Below the pieces are notes generated by a model. That model did no database searches, had not been told where the DNA came from, and was given only the letters and a program-made list of their open reading frames with translations. DNA of 64,000 nt from Candidatus Babeliales bacterium. GTDB taxonomy: Bacteria; Babelota; Babeliae; Babelales; UASB340. The position numbers and the translations under genes are program-made. The first letter of the stretch is position 1. Every line of letters starts with the position of its first letter. The stretch covers positions 92,806-156,805 of the forward strand of contig JAGLWI010000002.1 in the NCBI GenBank assembly GCA_023133515.1, read 5' to 3'. Below are positions 36,659 through 45,701 of this stretch, piece after piece.

Positions 36659-38136
36659 ACATTTTCTTGAATCTTATCAGTCTTTACAGCACCAATAAAA
36701 TTTATTTTCAAATTATTGTTAGATTTCTCATTCTTATTTTTATTACTACTTTGATTTTGTCGTTTTTTATCTTTCAATTTTTTTGTATATCCAACTTTGT
36801 TTTTTTGTCGTGATCTTCCTATTGCAAGTGTATTTTGAGGCACATCACCACTGATCGCTGATCCACCAGCAGTATAAGAATTTTTACCAATTTTAACAGG
36901 AGCAATCAATGTATTATTACTACCTATAAAACAATTATCTTCTATTATTGTTTTATTTTTTTTAACACCATCAAAATTACAAGTAATAGTTCCTGCACCA
37001 ATGTTGACATTTTTCCCAACACTTGTATCCCCCAAAAAAGTCAAATGTCTTGTTTTAGTATTATCATCTATTTGTGTATTTTTTATCTCAACAAAATTTC
37101 CAATCGTTGAATTATCCCCCAAAATTACATTATTACGTAACCTTGCAAAAGGACCAACGTGAACATTTTTTCCTATAACACTATCTTGTATTACAGAATG
37201 TGAATGAATATGAGAATTATCATCAATTTTTGTATTTTCAATTATCGAAAAAGCATTTATTGTACATTTTTTACCAATTTTTGTACCTCTTAATACATGA
37301 ACACCTGTTCCAATAAATGATTCTTCACCTATCTGAATATCAAGATCCAAATGTATATTTTGAGCTAATTCAAATCTAACTCCCCTTGACATCCAATACT
37401 TTATCATCTGCGAACGTTTAATCTGTTCTGCAACCCACAATTCTTCTAAATTATTTACTCCTCGCACATTATCATAAGGAACCTGAATAGTTTGAACATT
37501 TACATTCTGTTTTGATGCTACTTCCACAAGATCAGTTATATAATATTCTCCGGAAACTGGATTCTTTTTTATTTTATCAAGATTGTTTGCAAGAAAATCT
37601 TTTGACACCAAATATATTCCTGCATTTATAAGAGTTATGGTTCTTTGCTCATCAGTACAATTTTTTTCTTCAACAATAAAAAGTTTATCCTTGTCTTTTA
37701 TAACTCTTCCATATCCTGAAGGATTAAAACAATGAGCTGAAATGAATGTAAGTGTAGCCTTTTTCTTATTATGCTCCTCTACCAATTCTTTAATAATCTC
37801 ATCTGTAATCAGTGGAGCATCACCATTTATAATCAGAATATTATCTCTATCCCATGTTTTTTGAGAAGATTTTACAGCATTTCCAGTTCCCATTTGATTT
37901 TCTTGAACTACAAAATCAATACTATTAATTCCTGATTTTTTAATTTCTGATTTAATCTCATCCTTTTTAAAACCGAGAACAACAGTAATTGGAATATTGA
38001 AATCTTTAAGAATTTTTATCGGAAACAAAATCATTGGCTGACCACAAACTGTAAATATAAGCTTACACTTTTCTGTTTTAAATCTGGTAGATTTTCCTGC
38101 TGCCAAGATTACGCCTCGTACATTAGAAATAGCCAT
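36655..38136 (-). CDS. glmU: Bifunctional UDP-GlcNAc pyrophosphorylase / glucosamine-1-P acetyltransferase
   Basis: 493 residues. The N-terminal nucleotidyltransferase has GVILAAGKSTRFKTEKCKLIF, VVQENQMGTGNAVKSS, ILIINGDAPLI and GEYYITDLVEVA. The C-terminal left-handed beta-helix runs from about 250 with hexapeptide repeats (IGTGVHVLRGTKIGKKC, VHVGPFARLRNNVILG, TSVGKNVNIGAGTITCNFDG) and the acetyl-CoA region. It supplies UDP-GlcNAc for peptidoglycan and LPS. After about residue 450 there is an unusual Lys/Asn/Ser-rich tail (KDKKRQNQSSNKNKNEKSNN) of about 40 residues. Confidence 0.96.
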   Translation of the reverse strand: MAISNVRGVILAAGKSTRFKTEKCKLIFTVCGQPMILFPIKILKDFNIPITVVLGFKKDEIKSEIKKSGINSIDFVVQENQMGTGNAVKSSQKTWDRDNILIINGDAPLITDEIIKELVEEHNKKKATLTFISAHCFNPSGYGRVIKDKDKLFIVEEKNCTDEQRTITLINAGIYLVSKDFLANNLDKIKKNPVSGEYYITDLVEVASKQNVNVQTIQVPYDNVRGVNNLEELWVAEQIKRSQMIKYWMSRGVRFELAQNIHLDLDIQIGEESFIGTGVHVLRGTKIGKKCTINAFSIIENTKIDDNSHIHSHSVIQDSVIGKNVHVGPFARLRNNVILGDNSTIGNFVEIKNTQIDDNTKTRHLTFLGDTSVGKNVNIGAGTITCNFDGVKKNKTIIEDNCFIGSNNTLIAPVKIGKNSYTAGGSAISGDVPQNTLAIGRSRQKNKVGYTKKLKDKKRQNQSSNKNKNEKSNNNLKINFIGAVKTDKIQENV

Positions 38137-38383
38137 TTTGTCTCCTTGTTTTTTTTGAATAAATAATCTATTTAATTTTTACTATCTATACTTCAAGTTA
38201 GGGTTGTAATTCTTTTATCAAAGTTGCGAGTTATTTTCAATAAAAACTTAATTATTATAAAGATCAAGTTACTGACATGTGATATAATGTAAATAAATCA
38301 ATTCATTTTAATAAAAAGAAAAGACAAATTACAAAAAATTTAATTTTTTTTTCGGTTTACCTTTTCATTAGAGCATATCGCGT

Positions 38384-38475
38384 GGAGAGATGGCTGAGTG
38401 GACTAAAGCGACCGCCTCGAAAGCGGTTATTCCGGGAAACCGGAATCGTGGGTTCGAATCCCACTCTCTCCTCCA
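38384..38475 (+). tRNA. tRNA-Ser(CGA)
   Basis: The 92-nt sequence folds as a class II tRNA. The acceptor stem is GGAGAGA/TCTCTCC, the anticodon arm ACCGC-CTCGAAA-GCGGT gives anticodon CGA (codon UCG), a long variable arm is TTCCGGGAAACCGGAA and the T arm GTGGG-TTCGAAT-CCCAC. CCA is encoded. The discriminator base is T. A GC-rich hairpin begins within the CCA end, and a decayed second copy of the T arm and acceptor end lies about 270 bases downstream. Confidence 0.97.
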
Positions 38476-38508
38476 GTCTTCGCCCTTCGGGCTTCGCCTG
38501 GCACGGCC
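38473..38508 (+). repeat. GC-rich hairpin abutting the tRNA-Ser 3' end
   Basis: CCAG (38473-38476, includes the tRNA CCA) pairs with CTGG (38498-38501), and inside it GCCC (38482-38485) pairs with GGGC (38489-38492) around TTC. GCACGGCC follows. Its composition contrasts strongly with the surrounding AT-rich DNA. It may be a tRNA transcript terminator or the edge of an inserted element. Confidence 0.6.
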
Positions 38509-38850
38509 AATTTTTCAAAGAGAATGTATTAAAAAAATTAATATCGATAGCAAAGTATGAAAACTGTGCGGCGAAGCATCTATGCCTTTAAGTTTTTTCT
38601 TTATTTAAAATTACCATTTTAATAAAATCTAAGTTTAATAGAAAAGGCGAAGACGTACTTTTTCTGTGATAGACTTACATCATTACTAACTCATAAGGAA
38701 AAAATATAACAATTTAATTTGAAATTGCTAGAAAAAATCGAAGGATGGATTCAAATCCCATTCTCTCCTTCAAAATATTGACACTATATATTCTGTTCAG
38801 CATAATAAAGTAAGTAAAAACATCTCAAATATCTTAAAAAAGGAGAAAAT
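38476..38850 (+). other. Non-coding stretch between tRNA-Ser and small membrane protein
   Basis: No gene is supported here. It holds the GC-rich hairpin at 38473-38508, a second GC-rich patch near 38566-38584 (GTGCGGCGAAGCATC), and the tRNA-Ser-like 27-bp repeat at 38746-38772. The frame across 38549-38591 reads ...KYENCAAKHLCL and stop, which could be the eroded end of a gene, but this is weak. Confidence 0.5.
38746..38772 (+). repeat. Imperfect copy of the tRNA-Ser 3' end (possible attachment-site relic)
   Basis: These 27 bases (TGGATTCAAATCCCA and then TTCTCTCCTTCA) match the T arm, acceptor strand and CCA of the tRNA-Ser gene (38449-38475) at 23 of 27 positions; all four differences are G-to-A or C-to-T transitions. 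The two copies are direct repeats about 270 bases apart. Confidence 0.7.
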
Positions 38851-39051
38851 ATGAGATTATTCGATTGGATCCTAGCCTTCTTTGAAATAATTTTTTGGTA
38901 TGGCTTTATATATGTAGGTCTATTCTGTATAAAAAATCCTATTGTTTTATGGCAAAGCGCACTCGTTTTGACGATATTAGCTTGCGCTGCTATTCTATGT
39001 TGTCCATGGTTAAGATACACGGATGGCTGGAAAAAAATGTGGAAAAAGTAG
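38851..39051 (+). CDS. Small two-helix membrane protein
   Basis: 66 residues with two hydrophobic helices (about 5-26 and 32-53) and a basic C-terminus (WLRYTDGWKKMWKK). A good AAAGGAG ribosome-binding site precedes ATG 38851 and an intrinsic terminator follows at 39101, which supports it as a real single gene. No family is recognised. Several longer antisense frames overlap it but lack such signals. Confidence 0.65.
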   Translation: MRLFDWILAFFEIIFWYGFIYVGLFCIKNPIVLWQSALVLTILACAAILCCPWLRYTDGWKKMWKK

Positions 39052-39100
39052 GATTTTTTGTATATTTGTATCCAAAAAAATAATAACAGTAATATTTGAA

Positions 39101-39137
39101 ATATCTCCTGTTTAATAAAGACAGGAGATATTTTTTT
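39101..39137 (+). terminator. Intrinsic terminator after the small membrane protein
   Basis: ATATCTCCTGT (39101-39111) and ACAGGAGATAT (39121-39131) form an 11-bp stem with a 9-nt loop, followed by TTTTTT. It separates the small membrane protein from the FKBP gene. Confidence 0.85.
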
Positions 39138-39170
39138 AACAAAAACATATAAAACTCTAAAAGGAAAAAC

Positions 39171-39602
39171 ATGAAACAGGCAAAATCGGGAGATATGGTC
39201 AAAGTTCACTACACAGGCAAATTGGATAACGGTACTATATTTGATTCTTCAGAAAAACGTGAACCTTTACAATTTAAAATAGGAGAAGAAAAAGTTATTC
39301 CTGGTTTTGAAAAAGCTGTTATAGGAATGAGCATCGAAGAATCAAAAACCATAAAACTTATGCCTGAAGAAAGTTACGGCCCACATCGCAAAGAACTAAT
39401 TGTAATTGTTCCTAAAAAAAATATTCCTGGAGATATAAATTTGCAAATTGGACAACAATTACAAATTAAACAAGAAAATGGACATCCTCTTATAGTAATC
39501 GTCATTGAAATAACAGAAGATAATGTAACTTTAGATGCAAATCATCCTTTGGCTGGAAAAGATTTAACTTTTGAAATCAAGTTAGTAGAAATAAACGAAT
39601 AA
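39171..39602 (+). CDS. FKBP-type peptidyl-prolyl isomerase, SlyD-like
   Basis: 143 residues, cytoplasmic. VKVHYTGKLDNGTIFDSS begins the FKBP fold, LQFKIGEEKVIPGFEKAVIGM is the catalytic part, and the IF-domain insertion (EESYGPHRKELIVIVPKKNIPGDINLQIGQQLQIKQENG) replaces the flap as in SlyD. VTLDANHPLAGKDLTFEIKLVEI is the standard end. The His-rich metal-binding tail of enterobacterial SlyD is absent. It helps folding and has chaperone activity in the family. Start ATG 39171 follows AAAAGGAAAAAC. Confidence 0.93.
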   Translation: MKQAKSGDMVKVHYTGKLDNGTIFDSSEKREPLQFKIGEEKVIPGFEKAVIGMSIEESKTIKLMPEESYGPHRKELIVIVPKKNIPGDINLQIGQQLQIKQENGHPLIVIVIEITEDNVTLDANHPLAGKDLTFEIKLVEINE

Positions 39603-39683
39603 TATAATAGCCAATTGATTTATCTATTCTTTATGATATTCTAATCGTAATATTTATTATAATTTATCTAAAGGAGTATGGTT

Positions 39684-39722
39684 ATGTTAACTATAATTTT
39701 TACTAAATTTATAGCTGTCTGA
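39684..39722 (+). CDS. Possible 12-codon leader peptide before the ABC exporter
   Basis: AAAGGAG (39670-39676) is followed seven bases later by ATG 39684 and a 12-codon frame MLTIIFTKFIAV ending in TGA 39720-39722. The stop codon lies at the start of a long inverted repeat (39714-39793). This could be a translated leader of an attenuator or the beginning of a gene interrupted by a small palindromic insertion. Confidence 0.35.
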   Translation: MLTIIFTKFIAV

Positions 39723-39793
39723 CCTAAGTTTTTCACAACTTATTCATAAAAAATTTTTCTAAAAAATGCGTTGTTAAAGTTTATTCAGACAGC
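39714..39793. repeat. 80-bp imperfect palindrome with terminal inverted repeats
   Basis: GCTGTCTGA (39714-39722) and TCAGACAGC (39785-39793) are perfect inverted repeats, and the next bases inward (CCTAAGTTTTTCACAAC against GTTGTTAAAGTTTAT) continue the pairing imperfectly, giving ends of about 25 bp around a short AT-rich centre. The form suits a MITE-like insertion or a long regulatory hairpin. The rest of the 300-base gap before the ABC gene holds nothing else clear. Confidence 0.55.
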
Positions 39794-39904
39794 GTTCTAT
39801 AATTTTCACATTTTAATACAAAATAATTTATTACGTAAAAATTTTTCTATCACAATTTACAATCATTGCAATTTTTGCGTGTACAATTTTTTAAAGGGAC
39901 ATTC

Positions 39905-40654
39905 ATGAACAATATTTTTGTTAAAATCATAAACCTAAAAAAATATTACCAACAAAAAAATGGTGTTGTTAAAGCTTTGGATAATATTTCTTTTGATATT
40001 AATAAAGGAGAAGTTATAGGGCTTCTTGGAATTAATGGTGCTGGGAAAACCACTCTTTCATCTATACTTGCAACATTACATCCCCCAACGGGTGGAGATA
40101 TTATTTTTAAAGATAAATCAATATACAAAGATATAAATGAATACAGAAAATTCATTGGTTATTGCCCACAAAAACCAAATTTAATAATGGATCTAACTGT
40201 AAAGCAAAATCTTATTTTTGCAGGTAAATACTATGGCCTTTGCAAAAATGCTATCGAAGAAAGATTTGAAAAACTAGTAAAAAAATACGCATTGCAAAAA
40301 TATTTGTATGAAACACCAACATCTTTATCTGGCGGCTATAAACAAAGAGTTATGATTGCAAGAACTCTTATGCATCAACCAAAATTTATAATACTTGATG
40401 AGCCAACTGTTGGTCTTGATCCACATATCAGACACCAACTTTGGGAAACAATAAGAGAATTAAAAAAAGAAGAAATAACAATTCTTCTTACAACGCATTA
40501 CATCGAAGAAGCAGAAATCCTTGCCGATAGAATTTGTATTCTTGATAAAGGAAAAATCAAATTAATTGATACACCAGAAAACTTAAGTTCCATTTATCAA
40601 AAAAGTAGATTAGAAGAGGTGTTTTTACAACTAATGCACGAGGAGACAGAATGA
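39905..40654 (+). CDS. ABC exporter ATP-binding protein (ABC-2 type)
   Basis: 249 residues from ATG 39905 after AAAGGGA; longer in-frame starts lack a ribosome-binding site. Walker A is GINGAGKTTLSS, the signature LSGGYKQRVMIARTL, Walker B FIILDEPTVGLDP and the switch His is in TTHYIEEAE. The sequence style matches the NodI/DrrA group that exports lipids, drugs or polysaccharides with ABC-2 permeases. The stop overlaps the first permease start (ATGA). Confidence 0.93.
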   Translation: MNNIFVKIINLKKYYQQKNGVVKALDNISFDINKGEVIGLLGINGAGKTTLSSILATLHPPTGGDIIFKDKSIYKDINEYRKFIGYCPQKPNLIMDLTVKQNLIFAGKYYGLCKNAIEERFEKLVKKYALQKYLYETPTSLSGGYKQRVMIARTLMHQPKFIILDEPTVGLDPHIRHQLWETIRELKKEEITILLTTHYIEEAEILADRICILDKGKIKLIDTPENLSSIYQKSRLEEVFLQLMHEETE

Positions 40655-41442
40655 ATAAAAAATTAAAATCATATTTAAAACTGTTACTCCAACTTTTAAA
40701 AACAGATTTTATCATTCTTAAGAAAAATATATTTAACTCAATAATAAATATATTCATTTCTATCAGCCTTCTTTTATTTGTTTTTGCATACATTTATCCA
40801 CAGCTTGGAATGACTAAATTTTTTGGACCATTATTTGTGGTAAGCGCAATGGTAAGCTTTTGTATTTTTGAAATATGGGCAACAACTGCAGATTTTATAT
40901 CTGATCTTGAAGGAAATAAAACAATATCTTATCCACTCACACTTCCAATACCAAGTTGGTTATATTTTGTAAAACTTGCAATTTATTATGCCTGTAAAAC
41001 AATGATATCTACCGCAATTATTATTCCATTAGGCAAACTTTTATTATTAAACAGAATGGACCTAAGCCATTTTTCTCCAATTAAATTTTTAATAATTTTT
41101 GTAAATATTAATATATTTGCGGGATTTTTATCTTTATTTATTTCTGGCGTAACAAAAAACATTTCAAATATCCGTAGAGTTTGGACAAGATTTTTATTCC
41201 CACTATGGTTTTTAGGTTGTGCTGATTTTCCATGGAAAATTGCTTATAAATTCTCACCAAAATTTTCTTACATACTTTTGATAAATCCAATTACATCTGC
41301 GATGGAAGGAATAAGAACAGCTGTTTTAGGCCAATCACGTTTTATAAATTTTTGGTTATGTTTTTTAATTCTTTCTATTTTTACTTTCATTTTCGGGTTT
41401 TTAGGAATTAAAAAATTAAAAAAAAGATTGGATTTTGTATAA
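40651..41442 (+). CDS. ABC-2 type exporter permease 1
   Basis: 263 residues, about six membrane helices starting with an amphipathic N-terminus. Features such as GPLFVVSAMVSFCIFE, the NIFAGFLSLFISGVTKNISNIRRVWTRFLFPLWFLG region and the LLINPITSAMEGIRTAVLG motif are typical of ABC-2 permeases (NodJ/DrrB-like). It is paralogous along its whole length to the next gene, so the exporter is probably a heterodimer made after tandem duplication. It overlaps the ATPase gene by four bases. Confidence 0.9.
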   Translation: MNKKLKSYLKLLLQLLKTDFIILKKNIFNSIINIFISISLLLFVFAYIYPQLGMTKFFGPLFVVSAMVSFCIFEIWATTADFISDLEGNKTISYPLTLPIPSWLYFVKLAIYYACKTMISTAIIIPLGKLLLLNRMDLSHFSPIKFLIIFVNINIFAGFLSLFISGVTKNISNIRRVWTRFLFPLWFLGCADFPWKIAYKFSPKFSYILLINPITSAMEGIRTAVLGQSRFINFWLCFLILSIFTFIFGFLGIKKLKKRLDFV

Positions 41443-41458
41443 AATAGGAAAAAATACC

Positions 41459-42250
41459 ATGATTAAAAAAATTATATCTCAATTAAAAATATTTTTTCAG
41501 TTAATAAAAACAGATTTAATTATTTTCAAAAAAGATGCTTTAGGTGGAATTATTGATACTATCATATGGGTTTCAATATTACTTTTTGTAACATCTCATC
41601 TTTATCCTAAATTAGGAATGCCATTAAATTATGGCGTAATATATCTTTTAGGAACAATTGTCAGCTGTTCACTATTTGAAACAGAAAGTAATGTTGTATC
41701 AATAATTTCAGACATCGAAGGAAACAATAATATTTCTTATCAAGCAACACTTCCTATAAAATCAAATTTTGTATTTTTAAAAAATGCCATATCTTCTGCT
41801 TGCAAAGCAATGACACTTGCAATTGTAATTATCCCTTTAGGAAAAATATTTTTATGGCAAAGATTAAACCTATCACTTTTTTCACCAATAAAATTTTTAA
41901 TAATGTTTGTAACTATAGGAATTTTTGCAGGAATATTTTCTATATTTATGTCAAGCCTTGTAAAAGGAATGAAACAAATAGATATTGTATGGTTCAGAGT
42001 CTTGTTTCCTTTATGGATGTTAGGAGGCACGTTTTTTCCTTGGTATGCTGTTTATAAATTATCTCCAAAATTTGCTTATCTTTTCTTATTAAATCCAGTA
42101 ATTTATGCATCTGAAGGCATGAGAGTAGCTATTTTAGGTCAACAAAATTACATAAATTTTTGGTTATGCTTGAGCGCTATGTGGTTTTCTGTCTTCATTT
42201 TTGGATTTTTTGGAATTAAAAGACTAAAGAAAAGATTGGATTTTATATAA
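41459..42250 (+). CDS. ABC-2 type exporter permease 2
   Basis: 263 residues from ATG 41459; an earlier TTG in frame at 41435 overlaps the previous gene and has no ribosome-binding site. Six predicted membrane helices. It mirrors permease 1 closely (FLIMFVTIGIFAGIFSIFMSSLVKG, FRVLFPLWMLGG, FLLNPVIYASEGMRVAILGQ, FGFFGIKRLKKRLDFI). It ends the three-gene exporter set; the substrate is unknown. Confidence 0.9.
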   Translation: MIKKIISQLKIFFQLIKTDLIIFKKDALGGIIDTIIWVSILLFVTSHLYPKLGMPLNYGVIYLLGTIVSCSLFETESNVVSIISDIEGNNNISYQATLPIKSNFVFLKNAISSACKAMTLAIVIIPLGKIFLWQRLNLSLFSPIKFLIMFVTIGIFAGIFSIFMSSLVKGMKQIDIVWFRVLFPLWMLGGTFFPWYAVYKLSPKFAYLFLLNPVIYASEGMRVAILGQQNYINFWLCLSAMWFSVFIFGFFGIKRLKKRLDFI

Positions 42251-42333
42251 TAATTTTAAATGAAAAAAATCTTCCCAAAATTGATTTTGATAAAGGAATT
42301 ATTATTCTTGTTTTAAATAAAAGGAAATTTTAG

Positions 42334-43467
42334 ATGTATAAACGTTTTATTTTACTATTTTATTTATTCTTTTCTGTTTTTATAAATTATACAAATTTAC
42401 ATGCTTTAAAATATCAAAGTTACATTTTGTTAGAAACAAAACCAGGTGAAAAAATCAGTAAAATATCTTGGCATCCAACAAATCCCAATGTTATTGCTGT
42501 AGCTTTTGATTCATATGAAATTAAAAAAGATTATTATAAATATAAAAGACCTTATTGGATTGTCAAAATTTTTAATATTAAAAATAACAAAACCATTTTA
42601 ACTTTACCAAAGTTCTCATTTCCAATTACACGCTTACAATGGCATCAATCAAAACCTAACATTCTAGCTATTATTGAAGAAAGGCCCTTTGGTTTTGAAA
42701 AACTAACTATATGGAAAACTAATTTAAACAGACCTCTCACAATTTTTGGCAATAATCCTCTGTTATATAAAAAAAATTTTATGTCTTGGAGCATTGTTAA
42801 CCCAAATATAATAGCAACAGCAGAAAGCTACTTAGGAAGCACAATTTGGATATGGAACATTGCAAAAGAAAAATGGATAAAAAATATAAACACAAACAAA
42901 AAATATTGCACCTGCGCACTTTGGCATCCTAAAAAAAATAATATCTTGGCAATAACATATCTTGATGGAACAATTTTAATAATTAATACAAAAACAGGAA
43001 AGATTATAAATACATTAAACGGACACAGTAAAAAAATAATAACAGCGCAATTTAATCATATAAATTTCAATCTTTTGGCAACATCATCAGAAGATAAAAC
43101 AATCAAAATATGGAATTGGACAACTGAAGAATGTATACAAAATTTAAGTAATATAAATTATGAAAACTGTGATATCTTATCCTGGCATCCAAAAAATCCG
43201 GATATTCTTTTAATGTGTTTTTCTTCAAATGAAAATCAAAAAGATTCAGAATTAATTTTTTATAATATTCAAACAAAAGAACAAATAAAAATTAAAACTC
43301 CATATGTTATTGAATCTTTATCATGGAATCCTCAAGACCCAAGTTTAATAGTGTTAAGTATAAAACACCATATGGAAGACATATATAAAATATTAATGTG
43401 GAAAACTTTCCAATCAAAAATTAATTTTACAGATTTTTTTGACTGTACAATAGAGTGCGAAAATTAA
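42334..43467 (+). CDS. Secreted WD40-repeat beta-propeller protein
   Basis: 377 residues. A signal peptide covers residues 1-25. Blades are well marked: KISKISWHPTNPNVIAVAF, ITRLQWHQSKPNILAII, TCALWHPKKNNILAITYLDGTILIINT, ITAQFNHINFNLLATSSEDKTIKIWNW and SLSWNPQDPSLIVLSI, spaced about 40-50 residues, which suggests a six- or seven-bladed propeller. It is preceded by TAAAAGGAAAT and is not in an operon with the ABC genes. Its end overlaps the convergent sensor kinase gene by four bases. Confidence 0.87.
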   Translation: MYKRFILLFYLFFSVFINYTNLHALKYQSYILLETKPGEKISKISWHPTNPNVIAVAFDSYEIKKDYYKYKRPYWIVKIFNIKNNKTILTLPKFSFPITRLQWHQSKPNILAIIEERPFGFEKLTIWKTNLNRPLTIFGNNPLLYKKNFMSWSIVNPNIIATAESYLGSTIWIWNIAKEKWIKNINTNKKYCTCALWHPKKNNILAITYLDGTILIINTKTGKIINTLNGHSKKIITAQFNHINFNLLATSSEDKTIKIWNWTTEECIQNLSNINYENCDILSWHPKNPDILLMCFSSNENQKDSELIFYNIQTKEQIKIKTPYVIESLSWNPQDPSLIVLSIKHHMEDIYKILMWKTFQSKINFTDFFDCTIECEN

Positions 43468-45701
43468 ATATTCAACAGAATCTGGAAAACAGCCCCTTCT
43501 TTTGATGGAAGTAATTTAATGCTTCCACCAAGTTGTTTTATTATTTCATATACAATTGCAAGACCAAGCCCCATATTTTTTTTCTCTCCAGATACATACG
43601 GAAGAAAAAGTTTATCTTTTACATTAGGTGGAATTCCTGGGCCATTATCACAAATTAAAAGTTCAATTTGATTCAACCCTGTTTTAAAACTAGTCTTAAT
43701 CTTTATAAATCTTTTATCATTCATCCCTAATATAAGTTTATCTTCATCAGATCTAATTGTCATATTCTTTAAAATCCTAATACTGTTATCAAGTAAATTT
43801 ACAATAACCCTTTTGATGTTTTTCTTATCTATCTTTACCAAAGGAATAAACTCTCCTAACTCGTAAATAAACTTTATATCTGGATAACTATGTTCATAAA
43901 GGCAAACAACTTCTTTTATAACTTTGTTTATATCTAATGATTCAATGTTACTTGTTGGCATTTTGGCAAACTCAGAAAAATGAGTAACTAAATCTTTAAT
44001 TATTTTTACATGGTTTAAAATTGTTCCAGTACACTCTAAAAAAATCTTATCATCATTAAGAACCTGATGAAATTTTCTTTGTAATCTCTGAGTTGCAAGC
44101 TGAATCGGCGTTAAAGGATTTTTTATTTCATGTGCCATCTGTTTTGCAGCTTCTTGCCATGTCTTCATTTTATTTACTTTTACAATATCAGTTAAATCTT
44201 CTATAAGAATAAGTAATCCACGTTGAGGCTTTTTAAAATTCAAAACTCGTTCAAAATAATCTATAAATGTCATATGAACCAATAATGTTTTTATTTCTGA
44301 ATTAAATGAAAAAACAAGTTCTTTTGTAATACTTGTTTTTTCTTCTTTTTTTAATTGACGAATCAATGTAAAAAATCTTTCTGTTATATTGTTTCCAAAA
44401 AAATTAATTTTTTTATTTTTGAATCTACTTAAACCAAGATACTTTTCAACCAACTCTTTTGATGCCATATTATATGTTAAAATTCTTCCAAATTTATTTA
44501 CAAAAAAAACTGCCTCTTTAATATTCTCCAAAATCATCATCATTTCTTTATTTTTCTGCTCCAACTGTGTTCGAGTGTGTTTTAATACCTTTGTCATTTG
44601 ATTAAAACCAAGCACAAGATTTTTCAAATCACTTGAAGATTCAAAACCAACCTCCACATCAAAAAATCCTTTACGAACCTTTTCAGTCGCTTTTAAAAGA
44701 TCTTCAATTGGTTTACTTATTCCTTTAGCAAGATAAAATGCACACCAAATAGCCAAAAAAAGAATAAGAAGAGTAATCAAAATTAAAGTAAAAAAATAAT
44801 TATAATAAATAGGATTTCTTATTAACCGTAATTGATCATAATCAAAAATTGCATTTTGAATATAGATAAGAGGATAACGAATTGCATCATTATAACGATA
44901 AACTATAACAAGGTACAAATTTTTGAATATTTTTTCATCTACTTTTAAATTAATATTTTTTACAAAATACAAAGAACCATAAAAGTCAAAAATTTTATAA
45001 AACTTATCAAGGGATTTAAAATTAGAAAAAAATCTTTTTTTTAAACTTTTTACACTTCTGTCATTAAGACGCCTAAACTTTCTCCAAATATTAGCCTCAT
45101 CGCTCAAACTACCAAAACACTCTTTACCACAATCTTTCCATAAATAAACTTTGTACTTTTTAAATATAGAATCCTGCTTTATAAATTTATTTATTTTTAC
45201 AGAAAAATTTTGCTTGTCTCCATTTAATTCTTGATTTAACTTTTCTGATAATTTTTTTCCAACCTTTTCCAAGTTTTTTCTTATATCTATAGTATGATTT
45301 TTGTGTAAGTCTAATGTTTGTTTTAAAGACATTCTTATTCTTGCAGAAAACCAATCATTAATACTTGTTGTTATTAACTTTCCAAAAATAAAAAAAATAA
45401 GAACAGCCGGAATTATAGAAAAAACTGAAAAAGCAACAAGAAGATTTTTTTTAAAATTACTACCTGGTTTTTTTCTGGAGAGTTCAACAAAAAGTTTTAT
45501 TGTATTTCTTACAATAAGATAAAAAAGAACAATGATAACTATGATATGAAAATTTATTAACAAAAAAAGAAAAACCCTATTAATACCTCCACCAATAAAA
45601 TATTGTTTTTTTTGTAAAAATATCTCTAACCAAATTATTACAAGAAGAGCTATAAAACTTATCAGAAGTGTTTTAAATCTTTTTCGAACATTAGGGATCA
45701 T
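43464..45701 (-). CDS. NtrY-like membrane sensor histidine kinase
   Basis: 745 residues. Three N-terminal helices (about 11-28, 45-65, 88-112) precede an extracytoplasmic loop, a further helix near 305-325, a HAMP linker (LAKGISKPIEDLLKATEKVRKG), a PAS domain (ILENIKEAVFFVNKFGRILTYNMASKELV), the phospho-acceptor HisKA (MAHEIKNPLTPIQLATQRLQRKF) and HATPase (NLLDNSIRI, DNGPGIPP, GLGLAIVYEIIKQLGGSI). Overall order matches NtrY. No response regulator is adjacent. Its first 87 coding bases are duplicated at 45970-46061, next to aspS. Confidence 0.92.
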   Translation of the reverse strand: MIPNVRKRFKTLLISFIALLVIIWLEIFLQKKQYFIGGGINRVFLFLLINFHIIVIIVLFYLIVRNTIKLFVELSRKKPGSNFKKNLLVAFSVFSIIPAVLIFFIFGKLITTSINDWFSARIRMSLKQTLDLHKNHTIDIRKNLEKVGKKLSEKLNQELNGDKQNFSVKINKFIKQDSIFKKYKVYLWKDCGKECFGSLSDEANIWRKFRRLNDRSVKSLKKRFFSNFKSLDKFYKIFDFYGSLYFVKNINLKVDEKIFKNLYLVIVYRYNDAIRYPLIYIQNAIFDYDQLRLIRNPIYYNYFFTLILITLLILFLAIWCAFYLAKGISKPIEDLLKATEKVRKGFFDVEVGFESSSDLKNLVLGFNQMTKVLKHTRTQLEQKNKEMMMILENIKEAVFFVNKFGRILTYNMASKELVEKYLGLSRFKNKKINFFGNNITERFFTLIRQLKKEEKTSITKELVFSFNSEIKTLLVHMTFIDYFERVLNFKKPQRGLLILIEDLTDIVKVNKMKTWQEAAKQMAHEIKNPLTPIQLATQRLQRKFHQVLNDDKIFLECTGTILNHVKIIKDLVTHFSEFAKMPTSNIESLDINKVIKEVVCLYEHSYPDIKFIYELGEFIPLVKIDKKNIKRVIVNLLDNSIRILKNMTIRSDEDKLILGMNDKRFIKIKTSFKTGLNQIELLICDNGPGIPPNVKDKLFLPYVSGEKKNMGLGLAIVYEIIKQLGGSIKLLPSKEGAVFQILLNI

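Noticed and set aside
38382-38591. Plus-strand frame reading through tRNA-Ser
   Set aside because: It is mostly tRNA sequence; only the last dozen codons might be the relic of a gene, which is too little to call.
38784-39209. Minus-strand frame of 141 codons across the small membrane protein and its terminator
   Set aside because: It has no ribosome-binding site, reads through a clear intrinsic terminator and is antisense to a frame with strong start signals.
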